Shown: piece after piece, positions 1 through 7,567 of the stretch
How the letters are laid out: every line of letters begins with the position of its first letter
Position numbering within the stretch: position 1 is the first letter of the stretch
Assembly: GCF_001044425.1 (NCBI RefSeq)
Contig: NZ_LFML01000080.1
Location: 1-36,461 of the forward strand
Reading direction: 5' to 3'
DNA from: Streptomyces roseus
GTDB lineage: Bacteria > Actinomycetota > Actinomycetes > Streptomycetales > Streptomycetaceae
DNA length: 36,461 nucleotides
The notes under the pieces: generated by a model
Told to the model about the DNA's origin: nothing
The model's database searches: none
What the model saw: only the letters and a program-made list of their open reading frames with translations
Position numbers and translations under genes: made by a program

Positions 1-315
1 GGGCGAGGAGGGTGCCGCCGAGGAAGGCGAGTGCGGGCCAGCCCGCGACGAGGATGCGCAGCCAGGGCGGAACGTTGTGCAGGTCGAGTAGGCGGCCCGG
101 GTGGAGACCGCGGTATATCGATAGGCCCGGCCTTCGGCTTCCCGGCGGACCCAGCCCTTCTGATGGAGATTGTCCATAACCGTCATCACCGTGGTGTAGG
201 CGATGGACCGTTCCTGCTGGAGGTCTTCCAGAACTTCACGAACAGTGACCGGGCGGTTCCACTGCCACACCCGCGTCATGACCGCGTCTTCGAGTTCTCC
301 CAAGGGGCGAGGCAC
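1..315 (-). pseudogene. BlaI/MecI-family repressor, 3' part lost or frame-disrupted (partial)
   Basis: Reading leftward from a GTG at 315, the first about 75 residues give a clear BlaI/MecI/CopY winged-helix DNA-binding domain, with the segments GELEDAVMTRVWQW, TVREVLEDLQ and TTVMTVMDNLHQKGWVRRE, and then AVSTRAAY. In this family a C-terminal dimerisation region should follow. Instead, left of about position 90 the reading frame loses its GC-rich third positions. A different frame becomes strongly coding-like and hydrophobic (DLHNVPPWLRILVAG onward to the edge). That second frame has no start codon of its own here, so this looks like a fusion, frameshift or rearrangement point rather than two intact genes. 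BlaI proteins normally repress beta-lactamase or M56 peptidase genes. The remainder lies outside the window, so an assembly artefact cannot be excluded. Confidence 0.5.
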
Positions 316-321
316 AACAGC

Positions 322-327
322 ACGATA
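322..327 (-). promoter_or_regulatory. -10 element TATCGT for the BlaI-like gene (leaderless start)
   Basis: TATCGT on the minus strand lies exactly 6 nt before the GTG at 315, and no Shine-Dalgarno sequence precedes that codon. This spacing places transcription start at the start codon. No convincing -35 box was seen. Confidence 0.4.
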
Positions 328-456
328 CGGCGGAATGTGGGGAATTGCCCGGCTATTCGGAAGGCAACGCGCCGCGAGAATGCGGGGGCGCAGCGTGACG
401 AGGGAGGGCGCGCGGAAGCGAGGCGCGCGCGGGTCCCGCGGGGAAGGCCGGTCGGA

Positions 457-630
457 CTACTTGGCCGGCCCGGTCTGCTGGGCGGCCTCGGCACGGGCGA
501 TCACGGCGTCGACGGCCGCGTCCTCCTTGGCCTTGTTGGCGCCGCCCTGGCTCTTCACGATCGTCACGACGAGCGCGATGAAGAAGCCGGCCATCACTAC
601 GGGGGGCACGAGCGCGGAAACGTAGTCCAT
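457..630 (-). CDS. Small single-pass membrane protein, function unknown
   Basis: This 57-residue protein reads MDYVSALVPPVVMAGFFIAL and continues through the end of one hydrophobic helix (about residues 5-25). A charged, alanine- and glutamate-rich tail ending in TGPAK follows, presumably cytoplasmic. I do not recognise a named domain. GC-rich third positions and the well-placed start support a real gene. There is no Shine-Dalgarno sequence: TACGCT sits 6 nt before the ATG, so a leaderless transcript is likely. It stands alone between the BlaI-like fragment and the next minus-strand gene. A role cannot be assigned. Confidence 0.7.
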   Translation of the reverse strand: MDYVSALVPPVVMAGFFIALVVTIVKSQGGANKAKEDAAVDAVIARAEAAQQTGPAK

Positions 631-636
631 GCCCCC

Positions 637-642
637 AGCGTA
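637..642 (-). promoter_or_regulatory. -10 element TACGCT for the 57-aa membrane protein gene
   Basis: TACGCT (TANNNT) on the minus strand is separated by 6 nt from the ATG at 630, fitting a leaderless mRNA. No clear -35 was seen. Confidence 0.45.
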
Positions 643-643
643 G

Positions 644-1321
644 CTACCCGGCGGCGCGGTCGGCCGCCGGGGGCGGGGTGGGCTTGCGGCGCGGCGGGAA
701 CACCTCGCCCGGGGTCGGGATGGGGCGCTCGGACGGGCGTTCGGGGTGCGACGGCTCCTTGGGGGCCGGCGCGGGCCGGGCGGGCTCCTCCTTGCCGTCC
801 TTGTCGCCCTCGCCTTCCTTGCCGCTCCTGATCCCCTTGCCGTCCCTGGACTCCCTGGTCGCGTCCCTGCCCCCGGACAGGGCCAGCAGCCGGGTCCGGG
901 GCGCCGGGGTCGTCGAGAGCCGCCTGCGCACGGAGCGCTCGGCGATGCCCTGGCAGCGCTCCAGCAGCGCCGCCGCGACCGGGTTGACCCGCAGGGCGCG
1001 CAGTGCGGCCAGATCGTCGGGTACGGGCTCGTACCCCGCCGCCAGGGCGTCCTGGAGCAGCTCCAGGTAGCCGGAGAGGCTGCCGGGCAGGGCGTCGCGG
1101 TACCGGGCGAGGTCGGCGAGGAGGAATTCTCTGAGCCGCCCCGCCTCCTGGACCGCTTCGTCCACCGACTGCGCGAGGCGCAGACAGTCCTGGACCTCCG
1201 GGGTCGTCAGGCGGGTGAGGGCCGTTGAGGACTGGAGGGCGTGGGCGAGCGTTCGCCTGAGCACGTGCAGCTCGGCGGCGCTGAACGCCATGCCGCCGCG
1301 GGATCCGTAGGGCGTGGGCAT
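644..1321 (-). CDS. Conserved hypothetical protein, alpha-helical with a Pro/Lys-rich tail
   Basis: About 225 residues starting MPTPYGSRGGMAFSAAELHV. The first two thirds (to about residue 150) are helical, leucine- and arginine-rich, and read like a cytosolic helical bundle. The C-terminal third is low complexity, rich in Lys, Glu, Gly and Pro (a KEGEGDKDGKEEP-like stretch followed by proline-rich segments), and is probably disordered. No catalytic motif or membrane helix is visible. The frame stays open upstream to 1366, but the ATG at 1321 is preferred because TATCTT lies exactly 6 nt before it. An internal ATG at 1291 (MAFSAAEL) is the alternative. Function unknown. Confidence 0.7.
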   Translation of the reverse strand: MPTPYGSRGGMAFSAAELHVLRRTLAHALQSSTALTRLTTPEVQDCLRLAQSVDEAVQEAGRLREFLLADLARYRDALPGSLSGYLELLQDALAAGYEPVPDDLAALRALRVNPVAAALLERCQGIAERSVRRRLSTTPAPRTRLLALSGGRDATRESRDGKGIRSGKEGEGDKDGKEEPARPAPAPKEPSHPERPSERPIPTPGEVFPPRRKPTPPPAADRAAG

Positions 1322-1327
1322 GGGCCG

Positions 1328-1333
1328 AAGATA
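1328..1333 (-). promoter_or_regulatory. -10 element TATCTT for the 644-1321 gene
   Basis: TATCTT on the minus strand is 6 nt upstream of the ATG at 1321, and there is no ribosome binding site. This is consistent with leaderless transcription. Confidence 0.4.
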
Positions 1334-1386
1334 CGCGCTAATCGGACAAAATCCCCTCAGCGGCATGATTCCGGGCGCGCCGAGGG

Positions 1387-1572
1387 CTACCCGTCCGCCT
1401 TGACGGCGTCAAGGAAGTCGGCCCAGGCGGACTGGGTCGTGGCGAGAACCAGGTGCGCCGGGTCGGCCCGGTCGGCCACCCGGACCAGGTGGCCCGGCGC
1501 GGCGCTGACGTAGACGCAGTTGTCGCCTTCGCCGCAGTACGTGGACTTCTGCCAGGCGGGGTGAGCGGTCAT
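1387..1572 (-). CDS. DUF397 domain protein (orphan)
   Basis: This 61-residue protein carries the DUF397 signature: W-x-KS-x-Y near the start (AWQKSTYCGEGDNCVYV), a V-R-V-A-D/R-D-S-like centre, and W-x-x-F at the end (SAWADFLDAV). DUF397 proteins are abundant in Streptomyces and usually sit beside an XRE-family helix-turn-helix regulator with which they appear to act as a pair. No such regulator is adjacent here: the neighbours are the hypothetical gene downstream and a PLP enzyme upstream. A strong ribosome binding site (GGAGGAG) precedes the ATG at 1572. A TACCTT hexamer further upstream could be its -10. The molecular role is unknown. Confidence 0.85.
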   Translation of the reverse strand: MTAHPAWQKSTYCGEGDNCVYVSAAPGHLVRVADRADPAHLVLATTQSAWADFLDAVKADG

Positions 1573-1719
1573 GGTGTCTCCTCCGGGGGGACGGCTCCGT
1601 TGCTTTCCCGTGGAGGGAAGGTAACCGGGCGGCGGCGCCGGACCGATGACTTCGGCGGAAATCGGTGCGTCGCTGTTGCACGAGCGGGACCATTCGCCCC
1701 TCGGCGGCGCCGCGTCCCG

Positions 1720-2841
1720 TCAGGGGTCGAGGCGGGTGAGGAAGGCCTTCAGCGCCTCGTGCACGTCCTGCGCGCTCCAGTCGAGCCCCGCGGCGGTGAC
1801 CGTCAGCTCCGTCACCGAGACACCCGGCACCGGCGCCGGCGACCAGCGGCGGAAGAGCACCGTGCCCGTCTCCTCCGCCGTGCGGACCCCCGCCTCCGTC
1901 AGCCGGTCCGCCCCGTACGGCAGCCAGACCTGGAACTGGTGGGTGTGCGGGGTCTCCGGGTTGATCCGGAACCACGGGACCGGGGAGCCGGCCAGCGCCT
2001 CCCCCAGCGCCGCGGCCACCTCGCGCGCCTGGGCCACGTACGAGGGCAGGCGCGGCAGCTCCCGCTCCAGCCCGTCCAGCGCGGAGAGGGCCTGCGGGAA
2101 CTGGCGGAAGACCTGGCCCCCGTACCGGTGGCGCCAGACGCGCGCCTCCGCGATCAGGGAGGAGGAACCCGCCAGAGCCGCGCCGCTGAGGCCGCCGAGC
2201 GATTTGTAGAACGAGACGTACACGGAGTCCGCGAGCCCCGCGATCTCCTCCAGCGGCCGCCCGAAGTGCACCGTCGACTCCCACAGCCGGGCCCCGTCGA
2301 AGTGGACCACCGCGTCCCGGTCGCGGGCCGCGCCGACCAGCGCCTCCAGCTCCTCCCAGGTGGGGAGCAGGAAACCCGCCTCGCGCAGCGGGAGCTCCAG
2401 CATCAGCGTGCCGAAGGGCTCCGCGAGGTCGGCGACCTCCTCCGCCGAGGGCTGGCGCGGCTCCTTGGTGGGGTGCACCGTGCGCAGGCCCGAGACCACC
2501 GACAGCGCCCCGCCCTCCCACAGCTCCGGGTGGCTCGCCGGGTGCAGGGCGACGACCGGGTTCCCGGTCCGCCCCGCCCAGCAGCGCAGCGCGACCTGCT
2601 GGGCCATCGTCCCCGAGGGGAAGAACGCCGCGTCCTGCGTCCCCAGCAGCTGAGCCACCCGCTCTTCGAGCCGGGCCACCACCCCGTCGCCGTACACGTC
2701 GGCCGGCTCGTCGGGATCCGGCGCGGCCAGCCCCGCCAGCAGCTCCCCCACCGTCGCGTCGCGCCCTCCGGACGAGAGCGTCCGCTCCGCCGCACGCCCC
2801 GCCGCCACCAGCCGCTTCGCCAGATCCTCGTCATTGGTCAT
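1720..2841 (-). CDS. Threonine aldolase / beta-eliminating lyase family PLP enzyme
   Basis: 373 residues, fold-type I PLP enzyme of the low-specificity L-threonine aldolase (GLY1/LtaE) family, which typically cleaves L-threonine or allo-threonine to glycine and acetaldehyde. The sequence shows GGRDATVGELLAGL near the N-terminus, FFPSGTMAQQVAL (residues 73-85, cofactor phosphate region), HFDGARLWE with the ring-nitrogen Asp at 182, and SFYKSLGG with the Schiff-base Lys at 213. A His-rich loop HPASHPELWEGG follows the first domain. The length fits the family. The gene diverges from the panC operon. GATGAT lies 6 nt before the ATG and there is no Shine-Dalgarno sequence. The actual substrate could be another beta-hydroxy amino acid. 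Confidence 0.85.
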   Translation of the reverse strand: MTNDEDLAKRLVAAGRAAERTLSSGGRDATVGELLAGLAAPDPDEPADVYGDGVVARLEERVAQLLGTQDAAFFPSGTMAQQVALRCWAGRTGNPVVALHPASHPELWEGGALSVVSGLRTVHPTKEPRQPSAEEVADLAEPFGTLMLELPLREAGFLLPTWEELEALVGAARDRDAVVHFDGARLWESTVHFGRPLEEIAGLADSVYVSFYKSLGGLSGAALAGSSSLIAEARVWRHRYGGQVFRQFPQALSALDGLERELPRLPSYVAQAREVAAALGEALAGSPVPWFRINPETPHTHQFQVWLPYGADRLTEAGVRTAEETGTVLFRRWSPAPVPGVSVTELTVTAAGLDWSAQDVHEALKAFLTRLDP

Positions 2842-2938
2842 GCCCCGATCATCGCCGACCGGTCAACACGCCCAGGGGCTAGCATGGCGGCGTATCGTCC
2901 GGTACCCCCCGCGGACTGGAACGGAAGGCCTTCCCCGC

Positions 2939-3844
2939 GTGAACTCATCCCAGCAACCGCGCCCCGCCCGGCTCACCGTCGGCGTCGTCGGCGCAGGCCG
3001 GGTCGGCCCCGCGCTGGCCCGTGCGCTCCAGCAGGCCGGACACCGCCCGGTCGCCGTCTCCGGAGTCTCCGACGCCTCCCGCCGGCGCGCCGCGCGCATG
3101 CTGCCCGACGTGCCGCTCGTACCGCCCGCGCAGGTGCTGGAGCTGGCCGACCTGGTGCTGCTGACCGTGCCCGACGACGCGCTGCCGGCCCTCGTCGAGG
3201 GGCTCGCCGAGACCAGGGCGATCCGGCCCGGTCAGCTGCTCGTCCACACCTCCGGCCGGTACGGGACCGCCGTCCTGGACCCGGCCCGGCGCGCGGGCGC
3301 GCTCCCGCTGGCCCTGCACCCCGCGATGACGTTCACCGGCACCGAGGTGGACGTGCAGCGGCTCGCCGGCTGCTCGTTCGGCGTCACGGCCCCCGAGGAG
3401 CTGCGGCTCGCGGCCGAGGCCCTGGTGATCGAGATGGGCGGGGAGCCCGAGTGGATCGCGGAGGAGAACCGTCCGCTCTACCACGCGGCCCTCGCCCTCG
3501 GCGCGAACCACCTGGTCACGCTGGTCGCACAGGCCATGGAACTGCTGCACAAGGCCGGGGTCGAGCACCCCGACCGGATGCTCGGCCCCCTGCTCGGCGC
3601 CGCCCTCGACAACGCCCTGCGCTCGGGGGACGCCGCGCTCACCGGCCCGGTGGCCCGCGGCGACGCCGGTACCGTCGCCGCGCACGTCGCGGAGTTGCGC
3701 AAGCACGCGCCCGCCTCGGTCGCCGGGTACCTGGCGATGGCCCGCACCACCGCCGACCGGGCCCTCGCGCACGGCCTCCTCAAGCCCGAACTCGCCGAGG
3801 ACCTCCTGGGCGTGCTCGCCGATCCCGAGGGTGGGGACCAGTGA
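2939..3844 (+). CDS. Rossmann-fold DUF2520 protein, panC-linked oxidoreductase-like
   Basis: 301 residues from the GTG at 2939, chosen because GGAAGG (2923-2928) precedes it by 10 nt and the NAD(P)-binding motif VGVVGAGRVGPALA then falls near the N-terminus as expected. The N-terminal half is a Rossmann domain. The C-terminal half is DUF2520, a helical domain like that of 6-phosphogluconate dehydrogenase or ketopantoate reductase-type enzymes, including LHPAMTFTG and NHLVTLVAQAMELL. It overlaps panC by 4 bp (GTGA), so the two are translationally coupled. The same neighbour relationship is known in mycobacteria. Fold and context make ketopantoate or a related 2-keto acid a plausible substrate, but the reaction is not established. 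The Shine-Dalgarno sequence sits in a 12-bp palindrome (2923-2934). Confidence 0.85.
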   Translation: MNSSQQPRPARLTVGVVGAGRVGPALARALQQAGHRPVAVSGVSDASRRRAARMLPDVPLVPPAQVLELADLVLLTVPDDALPALVEGLAETRAIRPGQLLVHTSGRYGTAVLDPARRAGALPLALHPAMTFTGTEVDVQRLAGCSFGVTAPEELRLAAEALVIEMGGEPEWIAEENRPLYHAALALGANHLVTLVAQAMELLHKAGVEHPDRMLGPLLGAALDNALRSGDAALTGPVARGDAGTVAAHVAELRKHAPASVAGYLAMARTTADRALAHGLLKPELAEDLLGVLADPEGGDQ

Positions 3845-4842
3845 CCGACCTGCTGCTGATCGACACCGCCGAGGAGCTGCACAAGCTCCCGCGCACCGCC
3901 GACGGCCCGCGCGCCGTCGTCATGACCATGGGCGCCCTGCACGAGGGACACGCCACCCTCATCCGCTCGGCGCGCGAACGGGCCGGGGCGACGGGCCAGG
4001 TCGTGGTCACCGTCTTCGTGAACCCGCTGCAGTTCGGGGCCGGCGAGGACCTCGACCGCTACCCCCGCACCCTGGACGCGGATCTGGAGATCGCCCGCGC
4101 GGCCGGCGCCGACGCCGTGTTCGCCCCGGCCGTCGACGAGGTCTACCCCGGCGGCGACCCCCAGGTGCGGGTCAGCGCCGGCCCGATGGGCGAGCGCCTC
4201 GAAGGCGCCACCCGGCCCGGGCACTTCGACGGCATGCTGACCGTCGTCGCCAAGCTGCTCCACCTCACCCGCCCCGACCTGGCCCTCTTCGGCCAGAAGG
4301 ACGCGCAGCAACTGGCCTTGATCCGGCGGATGGTGACCGACCTGAACTTCCCCGTGGAGGTGGTCGGCGTACCGACCGTCCGCGAGGAGGACGGGCTCGC
4401 GCTGTCCTCGCGCAACCGGTACCTCTCCGCCCAGGAGCGCCGCAGCGCCCTCGCGCTGTCCCGCGCCCTGTTCGCCGGGCAGGACCGGCTCGCCGCGCAG
4501 GCCGCGCTGCGGGCCCGCGCCGAGGCCGCCCCCACCAGCGACGAACGGGCCGCCGCCCTGGCCCGGATCGGCGAGATCCGCTCCGCCGCCGACGCGCACG
4601 CCGTGTCCGCCGCGGGCACCGGACTGCCGGACGCCGTACGGTCCGCCGCCCGGCACGTCCTGGAGGAGGCGGCCCGCCACGATCCGCCGCTGCTGCTGGA
4701 CTACCTGGCGCTGGTGGACCCCCGCGACTTCACCGACGTCCGCCCCGACTTCACCGGGCAGGCCGTCCTGGCCGTCGCCGCCAAGGTGGGGACGACCCGG
4801 CTGATCGACAACATCCCATTGGAGTTCGGAGCACACACGTGA
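3841..4842 (+). CDS. panC: Pantothenate synthetase (pantoate-beta-alanine ligase)
   Basis: 333 residues. PanC joins pantoate and beta-alanine with ATP to make pantothenate, the precursor of CoA, in the cytosol. Diagnostic motifs are present: VMTMGALHEGHATL with the HxGH ATP-binding motif at 34-37, TVFVNPLQFG (58-66), GATRPGHFDGM (122-132), FGQKDAQQLALI (150-161) and LALSSRNRYL (186-195). The protein is longer than the usual 280 or so residues because of an Ala-rich insertion at roughly 210-260. It starts at a GTG that overlaps the previous stop by 4 bp, and its own stop overlaps nadB by 4 bp. PanB and PanD are not encoded in this window. Confidence 0.97.
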   Translation: MTDLLLIDTAEELHKLPRTADGPRAVVMTMGALHEGHATLIRSARERAGATGQVVVTVFVNPLQFGAGEDLDRYPRTLDADLEIARAAGADAVFAPAVDEVYPGGDPQVRVSAGPMGERLEGATRPGHFDGMLTVVAKLLHLTRPDLALFGQKDAQQLALIRRMVTDLNFPVEVVGVPTVREEDGLALSSRNRYLSAQERRSALALSRALFAGQDRLAAQAALRARAEAAPTSDERAAALARIGEIRSAADAHAVSAAGTGLPDAVRSAARHVLEEAARHDPPLLLDYLALVDPRDFTDVRPDFTGQAVLAVAAKVGTTRLIDNIPLEFGAHT

Positions 4843-6572
4843 GCACCCCAGGCACAGGCACCGCCGGTACCGGCATACGGCTGCACGCCAACGCCCCCGG
4901 CTGGGCCCTCGACGCCGACGTCGTGGTCGTCGGCTCCGGCGTCGCCGGCCTGACCGCGGCACTGCGCTGCGCCGCCGCGGGCCGCCGTACGGTCGTGGTC
5001 ACCAAGGCCCGCCTCGACGACGGCTCCACGCGCTGGGCGCAGGGCGGGATCGCGGCGGCCCTCGGCGAGGGCGACACCCCCGAGCAGCACCTGGCCGACA
5101 CGCTGGTCGCGGGCGCCGGGCTGTGCGACGAGGCCGCCGTACGGCTCCTGGTGACCGAGGGGCCGGACGCCGTGCGCCGGCTCATGGCCACCGGCGCCGT
5201 CTTCGACACCTCCGCCGAGACCGGCGAGATAGAGCTGACCCGCGAGGGCGGCCACCACCGCCGCCGGATCGCGCACGCGGGCGGCGACGCCACGGGCGCA
5301 GAGATCTCGCGCGCGCTGGTCGAGGCCGTCCAGCGGGCGGGCATCCGTACGGTCGAGAACGCGCTCGTACTGGACCTGCTCCAGGACGCCGAGGGCCGTA
5401 CGGCCGGGGTCACCCTGCACGTCATGGGCGAGGGCCAGCACGACGGTGTCGGCGCGGTCCACGCGCCCGCGGTCATCCTGGCGACCGGCGGCATGGGCCA
5501 GGTCTTCTCGGCCACCACCAACCCGCCGGTGTCCACCGGGGACGGGGTCGCGCTCGCGCTGCGGGCCGGGGCCGAGGTCTCCGACCTGGAGTTCGTCCAG
5601 TTCCACCCGACCGTGCTGTTCCTCGGCCCGGACGCCGAGGGCCAGCAGCCGCTGGTCTCGGAGGCGGTCCGCGGCGAGGGCGCGTACCTGGTCGACGCCG
5701 ACGGCGTCCGCTTCATGCAGGGGCAGCACGAGCTGGCCGAGCTGGCCCCGCGCGACATCGTCGCCAAGGGCATCACGCGCCGCATGCAGGAGCAGGGCGC
5801 CCAGCACATGTACCTGGACGCCCGGCACTTCGGCGCGCGGATGTGGGAGCAGCGCTTCCCGACCATCCTCGCCGCCTGCCGCTCGCACGGCATCGACCCG
5901 GTGACCGAGCCGATCCCCGTCGCGCCCGCCGCGCACTACGCCTCCGGCGGCGTGCGGACCGACCTGCACGGCCGCACCACCGTCCCCGGCCTGTACGCGT
6001 GCGGCGAGGTGGCCTGCACCGGCGTGCACGGCGCGAACCGGCTCGCCTCCAACTCCCTGCTGGAGGGGCTGGTCTTCGCCGAGCGGATCGCCGCCGACAT
6101 CGCGGGCGGCGCGCCCGCCGGCAGCGGCCCCGGCGTCCCGGTCCCGGCGGCCGGCCCGCTCCAGCCCGCCGAGGCGCGGTACGAGGTCCAGCGCATCATG
6201 ACGGACGGCGCGGGCGTGCTCCGCTCCGCCGAGTCCCTGCGCGCGGCGGCCGCCGCCCTGGAGGACCTGTACGCGAAGGCTCTCACCGCGCTGGAGACGG
6301 ACGGCAAGACCGCCGTGCCCGGCGTCGAGACCTGGGAGGCCACGAACCTGCTGTGCGTGGCCCGCGTCCTGGTCGCCGCGGCCCTGCGCCGCGAGGAGAC
6401 CCGCGGCTGCCACTGGCGCGAGGACCACCCCGACCGCGACGACGCCGCCTGGCGCCGCCACCTCGTCGTCCGGCTGTCCGCCACCGAGAGGCGGGCCCTG
6501 GTCGTCACCCCCACCGACTCCGCGGGCTTTCCGTCCGTACAGCACCCCCTGAGCCAGGAGCAGTCATCGTGA
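4839..6572 (+). CDS. nadB: L-aspartate oxidase
   Basis: 577 residues. NadB oxidises L-aspartate to iminoaspartate using FAD, the first step of de novo NAD synthesis; NadA then makes quinolinate. The sequence shows the dinucleotide-binding motif VVGSGVAGLTAAL (31-43), STRWAQGGIAA (63-73), GEGDTPEQH, the EFVQFHPT active-site segment shared with succinate dehydrogenase flavoproteins, HYASGGVRTD, and ACGEVACTGVHGANRLASNS near the FAD-binding C-terminal part. A helical C-terminal domain ends the protein. The N-terminal 20 residues are a Gly/Thr-rich extension. The GTG start overlaps the panC stop and the stop overlaps the nadC start, each by 4 bp. nadA is not in this window. Confidence 0.97.
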   Translation: MSTPGTGTAGTGIRLHANAPGWALDADVVVVGSGVAGLTAALRCAAAGRRTVVVTKARLDDGSTRWAQGGIAAALGEGDTPEQHLADTLVAGAGLCDEAAVRLLVTEGPDAVRRLMATGAVFDTSAETGEIELTREGGHHRRRIAHAGGDATGAEISRALVEAVQRAGIRTVENALVLDLLQDAEGRTAGVTLHVMGEGQHDGVGAVHAPAVILATGGMGQVFSATTNPPVSTGDGVALALRAGAEVSDLEFVQFHPTVLFLGPDAEGQQPLVSEAVRGEGAYLVDADGVRFMQGQHELAELAPRDIVAKGITRRMQEQGAQHMYLDARHFGARMWEQRFPTILAACRSHGIDPVTEPIPVAPAAHYASGGVRTDLHGRTTVPGLYACGEVACTGVHGANRLASNSLLEGLVFAERIAADIAGGAPAGSGPGVPVPAAGPLQPAEARYEVQRIMTDGAGVLRSAESLRAAAAALEDLYAKALTALETDGKTAVPGVETWEATNLLCVARVLVAAALRREETRGCHWREDHPDRDDAAWRRHLVVRLSATERRALVVTPTDSAGFPSVQHPLSQEQSS

Positions 6573-7567
6573 GCACCGAACAGCACGAGCACGACCACGA
6601 GCACGCGGAGCTGCCGCTCCTCGACCAGTCCGCGGGCGGCGGCTGCGGCGACGACTGCGCGTGCGGCGACGGCGAGGAGAGCGGCCTGGACCCGGCGCTC
6701 GCCCAGCTGCTCGCCGACGCGGGCCTGGACCCGATCGAGGTCGAGGACATCGCCCACATGGCGATCTCCGAGGACCTGGACGGCGGGGTCGACGTGACCA
6801 CCGTGGCCACCGTCCCCGAGGAGGCCGTCGCGCACGCCGACTTCACCGCGCGCGAGGCGGGCACGGTCGCCGGCCTGCGCGTGGCCGAGGCCGTCCTGTC
6901 GGTCGTCTGCGAGGACGAGTTCGAGGTCGAGCGGCACGTGGAGGACGGCGACCGGGTCAAGCCCGGCCAGGTGCTGCTGACGGTCAAGGCCCGTACCCGG
7001 GACCTGCTCACCGGCGAGCGCAGCGCGCTGAACCTGCTCTGCCTGATGTCGGGCATCGCGACGGCGACCCGCAAGTGGGCCGACGAGCTGGAGGGCACCA
7101 AGGCGAAGGTCCGCGACACCCGCAAGACCACGCCGGGCCTGCGCTCCCTGGAGAAGTACGCGGTGCGCTGCGGTGGCGGCGTCAACCACCGCATGTCCCT
7201 GTCGGACGCGGCGCTGGTCAAGGACAACCACGTGATCGCGGCGGGCGGTGTCGCGGAGGCGTTCCAGGCCGTCCGCGAGCAGTTCCCCGACCTGCCCATC
7301 GAGGTCGAGGTGGACACCCTGCACCAAGTCCGCGAGGCGCTGGACGCGGGCGCGGACCTGATCCTGCTGGACAACTTCACGCCGATCGAGACCGAGGAGG
7401 CCGTGGCCCTGGTCGCCGGCCGCGCGGTGCTGGAGTCCTCGGGCCGGCTCACGCTGGCCAATGCCCGCGCGTACGCGGAGACGGGCGTGGACTACCTGGC
7501 GGTGGGCGGGCTCACGCACTCCTCCCCGATCCTGGACATCGGCCTGGACCTGCGCGAGGAGCGGTAA
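6569..7567 (+). CDS. nadC: Nicotinate-nucleotide diphosphorylase (quinolinate phosphoribosyltransferase)
   Basis: 332 residues. NadC converts quinolinate and PRPP to nicotinate mononucleotide, CO2 and pyrophosphate. Core motifs are clear: EDLDGGVDVTT (68-78), ARTRDLLTGERSALNLL (141-157), DTRKTTPGLRSLEKYAV (183-199), CGGGVNHRMSLSDA, KDNH (218-221), VEVDTLHQV and LLDNF. The start is coupled to the nadB stop by a 4-bp overlap. The first 40 residues are an unusual extension rich in His and Cys (His at 6, 8, 10, 12; Cys at 26, 30, 32; many Asp/Glu), which looks able to bind a metal and is absent from typical NadC of about 290 residues. Its TAA shares a base with the coaX ATG. Confidence 0.97.
   Translation: MSTEQHEHDHEHAELPLLDQSAGGGCGDDCACGDGEESGLDPALAQLLADAGLDPIEVEDIAHMAISEDLDGGVDVTTVATVPEEAVAHADFTAREAGTVAGLRVAEAVLSVVCEDEFEVERHVEDGDRVKPGQVLLTVKARTRDLLTGERSALNLLCLMSGIATATRKWADELEGTKAKVRDTRKTTPGLRSLEKYAVRCGGGVNHRMSLSDAALVKDNHVIAAGGVAEAFQAVREQFPDLPIEVEVDTLHQVREALDAGADLILLDNFTPIETEEAVALVAGRAVLESSGRLTLANARAYAETGVDYLAVGGLTHSSPILDIGLDLREER

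Noticed and set aside
1642..1666. ACCGAT-N13-ATCGGT dyad upstream of the DUF397 gene
   Set aside because: Six-base arms with a 13-nt spacer are expected by chance at this frequency, and the site lies about 70 nt from the start without a clear promoter link.
2923..2934. Palindrome GGAAGGCCTTCC as an operator
   Set aside because: It contains the ribosome site of the DUF2520 gene, and 12 bp without flanking symmetry is weak evidence for a protein site.
1453..4842. An uninterrupted plus-strand frame of over 1,100 codons running into panC
   Set aside because: Upstream of 3841 it is Arg/Pro/Ala-rich shadow sequence opposite the threonine aldolase gene and out of frame with the DUF2520 gene; only the panC part has real motifs.
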